The translations under genes and the position numbers were made by a program. This document shows, in pieces, positions 11,910 to 22,112 of a stretch of DNA of 64,000 nucleotides (positions are counted from its first letter, which is position 1; the number at the start of each line of letters is the position of its first letter). The stretch comes from Calamus simplicifolius (lineage: Eukaryota > Streptophyta > Magnoliopsida > Arecales > Arecaceae). The notes beneath the pieces are model-generated. The model worked only from the letters and a program-made list of their open reading frames with translations. It was not told the origin of the DNA and ran no database searches. The DNA lies in the NCBI GenBank assembly GCA_900491605.1, contig UESW01003883.1, positions 1,299,689-1,363,688 of the forward strand, in the 5' to 3' direction.

Positions 11910-13188
11910 TAATATGTGGTATCTCGACAGTGGTTGCAGCAATCACATGACTGGTGACAAGTCTATTTTTATGAACATTGATAGTTCTTCAATTTCACAA
12001 GTGAAGATGGGCAATGGTGCAATAGTCCAAGCAAGAGACAAAGGCACAATTGAAATCAATACCAAGAAAGAAAGAAAATTCATTCATGATGTTTTACTTG
12101 TTCTAGATTTGAAGCAAAATCTCTTGAGTGTTGGACAGCTGATTGAGCATGGGCATATGGTTCACTTTGAAGATAATGTTTGCAAGTTATATGACAGAGG
12201 GATGAAAAAGCAACTTATGGCAAAAATCAAGATGGAGAAAAATAGAAGTTTTCCTCTTATTTTGCACTATGCAAAGGATGCTGCATGGAAGATGGAGGTA
12301 AATGATGAGTCATGGTTATGGCACAAAAGGTTTGGGCACTTGAATTTTCAAAATTTGAGAAGTTTATATCAAAAGAATATGGTATATGGTCTACCAGCAA
12401 TACATTACAAGGAAGAACCTTGTGAAGGATGTGCACTTGGAAAACAACATAGAGAGGCATTTCCAAAAGAGTATGTATGGAGAACCAAAGCACCATTGGA
12501 GCTTATTCATACTGACATATGTGGACCTATGAAAACTCCTCATACAGGTAACATCTACTTCATTATTTTTATTGATGACTATTCAAGGATGATATGGGTA
12601 TATTTTATGAGACATAAATCAAAAGCATTTCTTATCTTTAAGAAGTTTAAAAATCTTATGGAAAGACAAAGTGGGCATTATATCAAGGTGCTGAGAAGTG
12701 ATAGAGGTGGTGAATACAATTCAAATGAATTTAAGCAATTTTGTGAAGATGATGGTATACAAAGACAATTGACTGTTAGCTATACACCGGAGCAAAATGG
12801 AGTTGCAGAAAGAAAGAATCATACTATTGTTGAGATGTCTAGATCTATGCTCTAAGACAAAGGCCTTCCAAATTCTTATTGGGTAGAAGCAGTAAATACA
12901 GCAGTTTATCTGATGAATAGATGTCCAATAAAAGCTCTTCAAAATATGGCACCATTTGAAGCCTGGTATGGTAGAAAGCCTTCAGTGAAGTATTTCAAAA
13001 TCTTTGGATGTGTGTGCTATGCACATATTCCAAAGGAAAGGAGACATAAACTTGATGAAGTTAGTGAAAAATGTATATTCGTTGGATACAGTTCTAAATC
13101 AAAAGGTTACAGACTTTTCAGCTTGAAGCAAAATCAAGTGATCATAAGAAGAGATGTTATTTTCAATGAGAAAGTTGCTTGGGATTGA
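11910..13188 (+). pseudogene. Element C protease and integrase
   Basis: Protease active site WYLDSGCSNHMTGD (D-S-G intact). The integrase HHCC finger reads WHKRFGHLNF.. to CEGCALGKQHR. The core shows HTDICGPM, the second aspartate in LRSDRGGEYNSNEF, and the third acid in YTPEQNGVAERKN. A TAA replaces the Gln in MSRSMLQ at about 12853-12855. Coding resumes at 12913 (LMNRCPIKAL through FVGYSSKSKGYRLF) and stops at 13188. Integrase would insert the cDNA. Confidence 0.85.
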
Positions 13189-13389
13189 AAGCAAAAGAAA
13201 GTTGAAGAAAATATTATTCCTCTTGATGAAGAAATTTATGATGCTCAAAATGAAGAAATGAGGTTGAAGGTTTACCACAAACTTCTTCAAGTTCAAGTCC
13301 ATCTTCAAGTTCTACTCCTATAAAAATGAGAAGGTTAAGTGACATTTATGCTTCTTGTAATTTCTGCATGATTGAGCCTGAATCTTATG

Positions 13390-14856
13390 AAAATGCTATG
13401 CATGAAGAAGTGTGGAAGAAAGCAATGTAGGAAGAAATCAATATGATTGAGAAGAATAAAACTTGGGAATTAGTGAAGAAACCAAGTGATAAGGAAGTCA
13501 TTGGCTTGAAGTGGATCTATAAAACAAAACACAATCCAGATGGCACCATTCAAAGACACAAAGCAAGATTAGTAGCAAAGGGATACTCTCAATTACCTGG
13601 TATTGATTATCAAGAAACTTTTGCACATGTTGCTAGACATGATACAATTAGAACTCTTATTTCTATAGCAGCTCATAAAAGTTGGAAACTACATCAACTA
13701 GATGTAAAGTCTGCATTCTTGAATGGAGTATTGGAAGAAAAAATTTATGTTGAACAACCTCAAGGCTTCATCATCAAAGGTCAAGAAAACAAGGTATACA
13801 AGTTGAAGAAAGCATTATATGGGCTGAAGAAGGTTTTCTAAAAAGTCCAAGTGAACCAACACTTTATGTGAAGAAGCAAGGTAACAATATTCTCATTGTC
13901 TCTCTTTATGTTGATGATTTAATTATTACTGGTAACAATGAGAATATGATCTTGACTTTCAAAAGTGATATGATGAGAAGATATGAAATGAATGATATGG
14001 GTTTGCTTCATTATTTTTTGGGAATTGAAATAAGTCAAAGAAAAGATGGTATATTTATCAGTCAAAAGAAGTATGTAGAAGACATTCTCAAGAAATTCAA
14101 CATGGAAAATTGCAATAGTGTGGAAACACCTTTTGTGGTAAATGATAAGTTGATGAAAGAAGATGAAAGTGGTGAAGCCAATGCACAATTATACAGAAGC
14201 ATTATTGGAAGTTTATTATATCTAACAATTACAAGACCAGATATTATGTTTGCATCAAGTTTACTTTCCAGATTTATGCAAATGCCAAGTAATATTCACT
14301 TTGGATAAGCAAAAAGAGTCTTGAGATACATTAAAGGTACTAAAGATTATGGGATCATGTATGACAGAAACAAGGATAATATTGTGAAGTTATTTGGGTT
14401 TTGTGATAGTGATTGGGCTGGAAGTATTGATGACATGAAAAGCACATCAGGATATGCATTCTTTTATGGATAAGGTATCATATCTTGAGCATCCAAGAAG
14501 CAAGATACAGTTGCATTATCTTCTTCTGAAGTAGTATATGTTTCAACAACTTTGGCAGCACAACAAATAATTTGGTTGAGAAGAATATTTGAAGATATGG
14601 GTGAAAAGCAAGAAGAAGCTACTACTCTGCTATGTGATAACAAATCTACTATTTCTATGACAAAAATCCTATATATCACAGCCGCACCAAGCATATCAAA
14701 ATCAAGTACCATTTCATTAGAAATGTGGTAGAAGAAAAAGAAATCGAAGTCAAGTATGTGAAGACTGAAAGACCAAATTGCATACATCTTCACCAAGGCA
14801 CTACCCAAAGAGAAATTTATTCTCACTTTAGAGATCTCATGAGTATCCAAGAACAA
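13390..14856 (+). pseudogene. Element C reverse transcriptase and RNase H
   Basis: RT motifs: TWELVKKPSDKEVIGLKW, HKARLVAKGYSQ, LHQLDVKSAFLNG, KKALYGLKK and LYVDDLIITGNN (active site intact). About 57 bases are missing at 13835, where the QAPRAWYSRI-type segment should be, joining KALYGLKK directly to the later sequence. RNase H signatures GFCDSDWAGSIDD and TVALSSSEVVYVS follow, with stops at 14306, about 14470 and about 14485. Confidence 0.85.
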
Positions 14857-14860
14857 TGAG

Positions 14861-15139
14861 TGTTAAAAGATAATGGTTGTTAGTTAGTTAGTATTTTATT
14901 TTATTTTATTTAGTCTGAGTTAGTTTTTTAAATAATGGGTCTATCTTTTTATGATTTGATAGGATAGCCTTAGATGGATAAGATCATAAGAGGATTATGC
15001 TTATCCGTAGAAACAAGAAACAATATTTATAGTGATGTGCTTAATGAAATATAAGAGATCAATTTTATTTTTGAGAGAAAACCCTTCTTCTACCTGATTC
15101 CTCTTCCAAAAATAATCTGAGTTGGAAACAATCCCAACA
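14861..15139 (+). repeat. Element C 3' LTR (about 280 bp)
   Basis: Begins TGTTAAAAG immediately after the end of pol and ends ..CCCAACA, giving TG..CA ends. It contains the 3'-processing-like AT-rich region and GAAATATAAGAGATC. The right boundary is inferred from terminal symmetry because no second LTR is visible. Confidence 0.6.
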
Positions 15140-15228
15140 ACAGCAAAGAAAGAATTGAACAGCATCTAATTACCTTCTGAACCTTGTAAGCATGTCGGGC
15201 CTAGCGTTCAAACACAAACTCCACCTCC

Positions 15229-15958
15229 TTAGGAATCACCACCACCGCTTCCGCTGTCCGGGCCGCCACCTTCCCGCTTGGAATCGCCGCAAGAGTCACC
15301 GCTTCCATCCCGCCTATATTTCTCCGCCAACAGCTTCGCAACCGCCTCAACCCCGGCCTGCAGCTTCTCCATGTTGTACAGGGAATCCGACGCCGCCTTC
15401 AGCTCCTTCTCTGCCAATCCCCGAAAGGCCTCGAGCTCCAAATCCGTCGGGCCCAGATGCGAGCCAATCATCGAGACAATCTCGTTCAACATCTCTATGC
15501 CCGATTTGTTCATGCTTTGCATCTCCACCAGTGTGGAAACGAACTCAGGAACGATGCGAAACATGAGGTCTTCTATGATGAGCAGGACTGAGTCGGCTGA
15601 CCGAGTGCTCGTGCTCGCGGCCAACGCAGAGGGTGCGGTCGATGGGCCGCTGGAGTCGCTGCTGCTGCTGCTGCTGCTGGTAGTTCCTCCTTCCGAGGTG
15701 CCAGAAATGCGTTCTTGATGGGTTTCTTGGATGGATAGGGGCGGCGCCGAGGAGGGAGGCGGAAGGGGCGCCGGCTGGACAGGCTGGGTGGTGGTGGCGA
15801 TGGTTGGTGGGGCGGAAGATGGAAGAAGGGAGGCTGTGGCGGTACCGCCGGGGCAAGCGGATGTGGCTGAAGAGGTCGTGGTGGGGCTGGGGTCCGACGC
15901 CGGGGACCGATCCGGACTCTTGGGCTGGTGGCCTCTGCTCTTCTTCTTCTTGGGAGAC

Positions 15959-15960
<2 letters not shown>
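15229..15960 (-). CDS. Uncharacterised Ser/Pro-rich protein with C-terminal helical domain (host gene)
   Basis: An intact 243-codon minus-strand ORF starting MSPKKKKSRGHQ, a lysine-rich possible nuclear signal. Residues about 15-125 are low-complexity Ser/Thr/Pro. Residues about 128-215 are charged and heptad-like (IIEDLMFRIVPEF, then MQSMNKSGIEMLNEI and LEAFRGLAEKELKAASD), probably a coiled coil or helical bundle. The tail is Gly/Ser/Asp-rich. I do not recognise the family and assign no function. The start is supported by a CT-rich 5' leader and a TATA box at 16013-16020. A decayed second copy lies at 36899-37195. Copia C's LTR ends about 90 bp past the stop, so C may sit in its 3' flank. 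The ORF is free of stops amid dead transposons, which supports a real host gene, although low-complexity ORFs can be misleading. Confidence 0.6.
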
Positions 15961-15991
<31 letters not shown>

Positions 15992-16006
15992 GGGGGGGGG
16001 GGGGGG
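15961..16006. repeat. GA repeat and poly-G tract in the 5' leader
   Basis: About 14 GA dinucleotides followed by about 17 consecutive G (CT repeat and poly-C on the gene's strand), between the ATG at 15960 and the TATA box. CT-rich leaders are common next to plant core promoters. Confidence 0.85.
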
Positions 16007-16012
16007 CAATGC

Positions 16013-16020
16013 GATTTATA
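16013..16020 (-). promoter_or_regulatory. Candidate TATA box for the 15.2-kb gene
   Basis: Minus strand TATAAATC about 55 bp before the ATG. A start about 30 bp downstream would fall in the poly-C/CT tract. Only position and motif support it. Confidence 0.5.
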
Positions 16021-16128
16021 GAGAGAATTATTCTCAAGACTGTAAATAAAACCTTTAATTACTTAACCCTTGTCAAGATTTAGAAAAGAACCAAGCTAAA
16101 GTCCGAAATATTTCCAGCGACATGATAT

Positions 16129-16335
16129 GGCTATATATCGTAATTCTGTGCTAGATTCATGCGGCACAGGCCAGATGTACTCATATATATATATAAAACT
16201 GAAAAAGGATTTATGAAGATATTAAGAAAATATTAAATAAGATATTATTACACAATACTATCAAGAATCCTGCAAATCAAGCAGATCATTCAAGATATTG
16301 CAAATCAGTGTAAGATTTCTATAAGTCACCTAAAG
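16129..16335. repeat. Left arm of a ~200-bp inverted repeat
   Basis: Runs from CGTAATTCTGTGCTAG through an (AT)n tract and AACTGAAAAAGGATTTATG to GTAAGATTTCTATA. It is near-identical in reverse complement to 21890-22112. The arms may be LTR fragments of a copia-like element in opposite orientation; no domain shows their origin. Confidence 0.75.
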
Positions 16336-16395
16336 ATTTTTAAAAAATCAAAGATTTTATCGATTTTAAGAATTGTTAAGGTAGGTTTCTAAGGA

Positions 16396-17221
16396 TGCTA
16401 TCGCCGCCAAGTCACGCTCCTCGAAACAGTCAAATAAGCAACTCGGGAACAATGAAGAAAGAGCTAATGAAAAATAGCTAGAGAGCTTGAGTTCAGATCC
16501 CTTCCCTTGTTTTGAATGTAGGTTCATACCTGCTCGAAGATCCCCTTTGATGCTCTCGAAAAGTAGCTAATTCCAAGACATTTTTTGCCTGGTAGTGGAC
16601 AGGTGGGCAGGCTGATGAAGATGGATTGCAACCGACACTGAGCATATCAGAGGTGTCCCCTTGCCAGGCGCGGCGCCACAGATGACAGATGAAACAAGTC
16701 GCATCAGGGGTGCGCCGTTACTAGTAGTGGACACGTGTAGTTGCAGACGGTTAGTAGGCTACGTGGCGACTGCAGGTGGTTAGTGGACCACATGATAGTG
16801 TCAGGCGGCTCGAGGCCGAGGGGACCTGGAGTCGAAGGCCGAGAGGACCTAGGTTCCGAGTCCGAGGGGACCTAGAGTCCGAGGCCAAGGGAACGTGTAG
16901 TCCAAGGCCGAGGGGTCTCAGGGTCCGAGGCCGAGGGGTCTCGGGATCCGAGACCGAGGGGACCTAGAGTCCGAGACCGAGGGGACTCGCAGTCCGAAGC
17001 CGAGGGGACCTGGGGTCTGAGGTCGAAGGGACTTGGGGTCCGAGGCCGAGAAAACTCGCAGTCCGAGGCCAAGGGGACTTGGGGTCCGAGGCTAAGGGAA
17101 CTTGAAGTCCGAGGCGGAGGGGGTCTCGGAGGCTGAGGCTGAGGGAGCCTCAGAGTCCAAGGCTAGGGTTCCGTCAGTTGCTTTTTTCATCAATTCTAAT
17201 GCGGCTTGATCAGCTATATCA
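16396..17221 (-). repeat. Tat-lineage (D/H family) LTR, minus strand
   Basis: The minus strand begins TGATATAGCTGATCAAG at 17221, matching the LTR starts of D (TGATGTGGCTGATC) and H. It ends ..GTGACTTGGCGGCGATAGCA at 16396, matching D's ..GTGACTTGGCGTCATCA. It carries its own array of ~23-bp repeats (16800-17160). No 5' partner is visible. Confidence 0.75.
16800..17160 (-). repeat. ~23-bp tandem repeats in the minus-strand Tat LTR
   Basis: Plus-strand unit resembling GTCCGAGGCCGAGGGGACCT, with phase marks about 23 bp apart at 16925, 16948 and 16971. Open frames here are translations of the repeat. Confidence 0.8.
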
Positions 17222-17580
17222 GATGCTCCCTCGCCCCTGAGACAACGCGGGCCCACTTCCTACTAGGCGAAAGGGGCGTAAGCTTCCAAGTGGCTGATCT
17301 CGTTGCACTGCTAATTGCGGAGGGGCACGTGTCCTTGGGGACAGCGATTTCTTAGCACATGTGACTTGGGTGTTGCAGTGCCACCACCCTTGCTAACCGT
17401 TAGATCTGTGGGGATCTGCCTCAAAATTGGAGTGTCCTTTCGGAACCCATAAAAAAGCAACTGTCATCATTGCCATAATGGTGCTGACGCCATCGATGCC
17501 CCGCGATTGGTCGAAGGCGGAGCACTCCACGTGCTGGATGCCTGCCAGGGCGACACGGCCTATGATGGGCATTCATGTGG
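17222..17580 (-). mobile_element. 3' untranslated tail of the minus-strand Tat element
   Basis: Next to the LTR, the minus strand reads GGGGCGAGGGAGCATC (polypurine-like), then upstream sequence alignable with D's tail at about 34100-34471 (ATCAGCCAC..GGAAGC, CCTTTCGCC, AGTGGGCCCGC). The internal coding region is missing. The tail ends at about 17580 next to an intron-like stretch of the RRM exons. Confidence 0.65.
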
Positions 17581-17695
17581 TCGACTAGGCTAGGCAGGAC
17601 GATTCGAAACTGGTCTTCTTCTCTTGTATCCTCATGTCTATCTTTTTTACTTTCTTGTGAAGTATTTTCTGTTCTGCTGTTGTCCTTAATTTCAG

Positions 17696-17935
17696 ATATT
17701 TTCCGTCCTTTTGTAGGTTTTCGAGAGGTGAGACTAGTAAACAAAGAATCAAGACATGTAAGTTGTATTTGCTAAGACCAAAATTTATGTCAACAAAAGC
17801 ATCACTGTTTATTTGTAGCTTCAACTGGTTGACCCCCTCCCCCTCCTTTTCAGCCCGGTGGAGATCCACTTATCTTATGCTTTGTTGATTTCTCAACCCC
17901 TGCTCAAGCAGCAGTTGCTTTGGATGCACTGCAAG
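17696..17935 (+). CDS. Two exons of an RRM protein similar to plant nuclear-speckle RNA-binding proteins
   Basis: Exon a (17696-17757) follows TTTCAG and encodes IFRPFVGFREVRLVNKESRH. It is followed by GTAAGT. Intron 17758-17853 ends TTTTCAG. Exon b (17854-17935) encodes PGGDPLILCFVDFSTPAQAA and on to DALQG, then GTGAG. The reading frame runs through the junction without a stop. Together they form the middle of one RRM: the strand preceding RNP1-like LCFVDF and the following helix. This pattern is familiar from the plant NSRA/NSRB-like family, whose members bind RNA in nuclear speckles (established knowledge). I cannot find the preceding RNP2 exon or the following exon within several kb. The Tat tail ends just upstream and an LTR element lies downstream, so this is either part of a gene with very long TE-filled introns or an orphan fragment. 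Confidence 0.65.
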
Positions 17936-18504
17936 GTGAGAACCGCAAACTTAGCAATTTAATGCTTCTTTTGGTAGAATCACATTTAATTGCACCTCTG
18001 TGTTGCTTCTTTGTCATACCATTCCTTCTGGTTTCATCAATGCCACATTTTTGTTTGTTTGTATACTTTACATGATGCACCTGTTTTGTTTTTCAAGTTA
18101 TTTTCCTGTTCTTATTGAGATTCCCTTTGCTTGTTCTACTCTCTTTATTGAGACGCATTACAATGTATGTGCAAGATGCTTGGCCCAAATTTGTATCTTT
18201 GTTTTCCACTGAACTTGTTCATGCCTATGAAACTCAAGTTTAAGATATGTTGATCTGCTGAAGTGAGCTAGCAACTGCAGGTTTTAACGTCCCACTTGTC
18301 ATGGTCTGAAAATCAATTGGCTGGTATCTGATAACAAGTTCAGGGCGAACTCTAATACGATGGGAATGTGATCTAGATAGGGAAGATAAGCATGACTTTT
18401 CTACTTTAATTTAGAAGATGGCCTAAGGTCTGGTCATCCTTGTCAGACTGAGCATGAGATGGCACACGCATATATGAAATTATATTGTTTGGCATGGATG
18501 CACC
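17936..18504 (+). other. Intron-like AT-rich sequence, no gene seen
   Basis: Pyrimidine-rich sequence after the exon b donor site. There are no further coding blocks matching an RRM. It leads into the 170-bp repeat at 18505. Confidence 0.4.
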
Positions 18505-18674
18505 ATTGTAAATTTGGTGCGTAATTCTCCAAGGCTGAGCGTGTCGTGTCATTTATCCATTCTAATTTCAATAAGTTCCTCCACTTCCAGTGACATATAA
18601 ATTTCCTTTCTGTGGTTGTTTTACGTCGTTCTTCAGGTTTTCTCATCAGGTTTATCTAGATTTATAGAAATCTT
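18505..18674 (+). repeat. 170-bp direct repeat, left copy
   Basis: ATTGTAAATTTGGTGCG.. to ..TAGAAATCTT. It recurs at 21731-21899 with a few differences. The left copy ends exactly where LTR G begins; the right copy continues into the inverted-repeat arm. Confidence 0.85.
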
Positions 18675-19153
18675 TGTTAGAAAAAGTTTAAATAATAAAA
18701 TAAAAAAAAAGAAAGGGAGAACGCCGGCGAGCGTTGATCGCGGACGTTCACGGGCAAAACATTGCGTCAACGTTGGAAGGCCAACGCCAAATAATTTATT
18801 TTGTAAGCCGTTTTTGACGTAATTTAGGGCTAACGGCCATTAGGCCTTTAAGGCCATTATGAGCCGAGCCGTTGGAGCTTTTATGGGCCGAGCCTATAAA
18901 TAGGCTAGGGATTCAGAAGGCATCAATCTAGAATAATTTGGAGTAGCCCTATATGATTTGTTTTATCTCATTTTATTTTTATATATTTTATTGATCTTTT
19001 GGGCATCTGAAGGTAATCGTTGGGTTTGCACCTCCACACGATCGTGCTCGTAGTAGGAGGATCGGGTCGAGCCGGGTCGTTGTACCTTGGGGACAGATCG
19101 CCAACAACCTGCACGAAGGGGCAAAAATCTGATCCTTATGGCAGTGTCTAACA
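18675..19153 (+). repeat. Element G LTR (479 bp)
   Basis: Starts TGTTAGA and ends TCTAACA, perfect 7-bp inverted termini. A TATA box (TATAAATAGG, 18895-18904) sits mid-LTR. The inner part has several GCCGAGCC-type motifs. A truncated second copy lies at 21668-21730. Confidence 0.75.
18895..18904 (+). promoter_or_regulatory. TATA box in LTR G
   Basis: TATAAATAGG, a strong plant TATA match about 260 bp before the LTR end. Confidence 0.65.
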
Positions 19154-21667
19154 CGCCTCGATCCTGGTTTGATCCATCTTATCTTTTGGTTTTACTTTAT
19201 TTGTATATTTAAATATCTATAACATATTTCTAGCAAATTTAGAAAGGGATTTTTTTGTAAGATCAAAAGTATTTTTCAACAGCTAAGGATCAGACTTTCC
19301 TTCCTTTCTAGAAATTGCTAGATTTTCATTCCATATTCTTATTCTGTTTTACATTTGCTCAACATATAAAGTTTTCATGCCACCCTGAAATGCATGTGCA
19401 TTAATGGTGCAAATGTTGCTATACTAAATTATGATAATCCATTGGGCCCAAGATTTATGGGGAAAAGATTATGGTTTGAATACTTATTATTTTTCTTGGG
19501 CAAAATATTAACATTGCTGCAATGCTTTAAGTTATATTTCATAAGTTGATCTTTTTACCGTTGGAAGGGATTGTTGTGCTATGTTGCTTTAAAAGAGTTA
19601 GTTGATACACGCCATTTTTTTTCTTCCTTACTAATTTTTGTTAAATATATGATAAAATAAATACTCAGTTTATCTTCACCATCAGACAGTTAAGTGCTCA
19701 TGCACATACATAGACATAAATTAGTGTAACAAATCTTGGTTATTAAATAGATTGGGCAATCATGGTCATGTACTTAGCCTATAATAAAAGCGACGGTCTA
19801 GCTATCTCTGCAATTTGCTATGCAATTGTTTTAGTACAAACAATCATTATTTGGTTTATCTGCTTCATTTGTAGTATCAGATTTTAATACATTTTGATAT
19901 GCCTCGGGCGATATATGGTGAGCATAAAATATACTAAACTGATAAATAAGACATAACAAAATAATAACATATGACATTGTTTCTTATTCTAAATGTTTGA
20001 CACCGTTGAGCTTCCTTTGTCTTCTGACTTGTTAGAGGTTGAAGCTTGGATCTTGGTGTGTGTGCATATGGTTTGTTCAACATGCCAGAGGCTTCTTTCT
20101 ATTCACCGAACATTCACATGTTTAATTATATGTATATAAATACATACGCATTTATACATGTATGCATATAGGTACACAGACATGTGCAAATCAGGTGGGG
20201 CTTGTCACATCTTAGTGCCCAAGTACATATGTAATATGTATACTTATTCTCTCCTCAAGTTGGTGTAGTAACTAACAAAGCTAACAAATATAAAGCTGAA
20301 GTGCTAATCAGAAACTGAATTACTTTGTTCACTGGATAGATAGACAAGGGGTGAAGTCATCAAACAGGTGGTTAACCATTCAGCATGAAAACAAAGCCTT
20401 GTTGAAAAACACACATGCTTGCACTTGTGCACATAATATATGCGTGCTTGTATATAGATATATTTTTATATCATCTTATTATTTAATTTTCAAGTGCAGC
20501 TACTAGTATATATATTTGCATTCTTACATAAATGCAAAAGTTTTTCTGTTACATATAAGTATTTTCTGGTATAGTGCATTCTTATATAAATGCAAAAGTT
20601 TTTCTATTCCAGATAAGTATTTTCTGGTATAGTGATCAATATTTAATATCTCCTTGTTGTGTTGTTAGTTGCTAGACAAAAGTGATAGCATTAGGCAAAT
20701 ACTTATTGCTTACCTACTATTGTGAATCTTTTATGTTACCAAATGGCAAAGAATGGATGAACTTGGATGCTGTGACAAGGTATGTCATTTAAATGCTCTA
20801 TTTTGAGTCTCTTGATATATATTGCCATGAGATTTAATAAAAGTTTTTATAATTTACTAAATAATCTCATGACTGTTGGAATAGCCAACTTATTGTTTAC
20901 CTTATATTTGGATATTCAATTCTAATATATCTTTGCCTGATTCTCTTATTTGAGGTCTAGTCCAAAAATAATATTATCTCTTTGGAATTTACCGAGAAGA
21001 TTTTGGCAGACTAATTAACCAAGGAGTTATCTAGGAATGGAGTCCTAGATTCATCGAGGGGGATGTGGCTTAAGCCCATTATTTGGTCGCCAGTAGTGGA
21101 TACCCAACCTCTGTGATTGGAGATCCCATGAATGAGGTTCAATGTGGTAGAAACGAAGCTGATTGAGTGATCGTGTTAGAGCATAAATTTTGAAAAAAAA
21201 TTTCATCCCATCCCTATGATGAGTGCTCTTATAAAGTGACAAAGTAAATTTGTGTAAGGTTGAGTCATACTCTTAATGGATCCGAGGTAGGTTATCTGCA
21301 GGGTATTGTCACAAATACCCTTAGAGGATTCACCTATATGAGAATCGTCGTATTAGGCCGTGACTAAAGGTTTGGGCTAACCTTAAAGAATTCTCATGAA
21401 AAATCAAGGTACTAAGCGCAAGGCCTTTAATATGCGCTAACCGCTTAAACCCAATTGATCCATACTATGTGTGTGATTAGTAGAAGTCTGAGTCAATTAA
21501 AGGACATAGTTCAAGGTCTAATCCACTATGGTTCCTTCAGATGTATACAATCAACACTAAGTGAGGTTCAAGTCCATAGAACACCTCACCTATTGCGCAG
21601 TATAAGATGCCCTAAAATTTTTGTTATATTTATTTTATTTTTTTTATTTTAAACTTTTATTGAAGAT
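19154..21667 (+). mobile_element. Internal region of element G, probable copia-type remnant
   Basis: No protein domain is readable. The last ~650 bp (about 20990-21640: AAGATTTTGGCAGAC.., GGTCGCCAGTAGTGG, ATCCCATGAATGAGG) resembles, from memory, untranslated 3' segments of plant copia elements; I give this low weight. The remaining ~1.8 kb is AT-rich. This could be a non-autonomous element or a deleted one. Confidence 0.45.
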
Positions 21668-21730
21668 TATTAGAAAAAAGTTTAAATAATAAAAAAAAAG
21701 AAAGGGAGAACGCCTGCGTTCATGGGCCTC
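21668..21730 (+). repeat. Truncated second LTR of element G
   Basis: Matches only the first ~50-60 bp of LTR G (TATTAGAAAAAAGTTTAAAT.. GAGAACGCC), with a small internal deletion, then switches to the 170-bp repeat at 21731. Confidence 0.7.
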
Positions 21731-21899
21731 ATTGTAAATTTGGTGCGTAATTCTCCAAGGCTGAGCGTGTCGTGTCATTTATCCATTCTGATTTCAATAT
21801 AAGTTCCTCCACTTCCAGTGAAATATAAAGTTCCTTTCTGTAGTTGTCCGTCGTTCTTCAAGTTTTCTCATCAGGTCTATCTAGATTTATAGAAATCTT
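21731..21899 (+). repeat. 170-bp direct repeat, right copy
   Basis: See 18505-18674. This copy is uninterrupted and runs on into TAGTTGATTTATAGAAATC and the inverted-repeat arm. Confidence 0.85.
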
Positions 21900-22033
21900 T
21901 AGTTGATTTATAGAAATCTTAGACTGATTTGTAATATCTTGAATGATCTGCTTGATTTGCAGTATTCTTGATAGTATTGTGTAATAATATCTTATTTAAT
22001 ATTTTCTTAATATCTTCATAAATCCTTTTCCAG

Positions 22034-22066
<33 letters not shown>

Positions 22067-22112
22067 TACATCTAGCCTGTGCGGCATGATTCAATCTAGC
22101 CCAGAATTACGA
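21890..22112. repeat. Right arm of the ~200-bp inverted repeat
   Basis: Reverse complement of 16129-16335, including the AT tract (here about 30 bp) and GCCTGTGCGGCATGA near the outer end. The arms are about 5.6 kb apart. Confidence 0.75.

Larger units (their letters stand above)
7327..15139 (+). mobile_element. Element C: Ty1/copia, broken and multiply interrupted
   Basis: Copia order gag, protease, integrase, RT, RNase H runs 10879-14856 on the plus strand, followed by a short 3' LTR. The leader at 7327-7603 is split from gag by a LINE. No 5' LTR or primer site lies in the window, and the leader begins exactly where chromovirus A's LTR ends. The simplest reading is that A inserted into C's leader and C's 5' LTR lies left of the window (inference). 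Nonsense codons and indels inactivate every domain. Confidence 0.75.

Noticed and set aside
15278..15718. Plus-strand ORF opposite the 15.2-kb gene
   Set aside because: The minus-strand frame has the TATA box, the leader, a better start and a paralogous copy. The plus frame is its complement.
20728..20781. Possible exon (..GKEWMNLDAVTR followed by GTATGTC)
   Set aside because: A donor-like site and a short open frame, but no acceptor, no match to the RRM gene and no other support inside element G.
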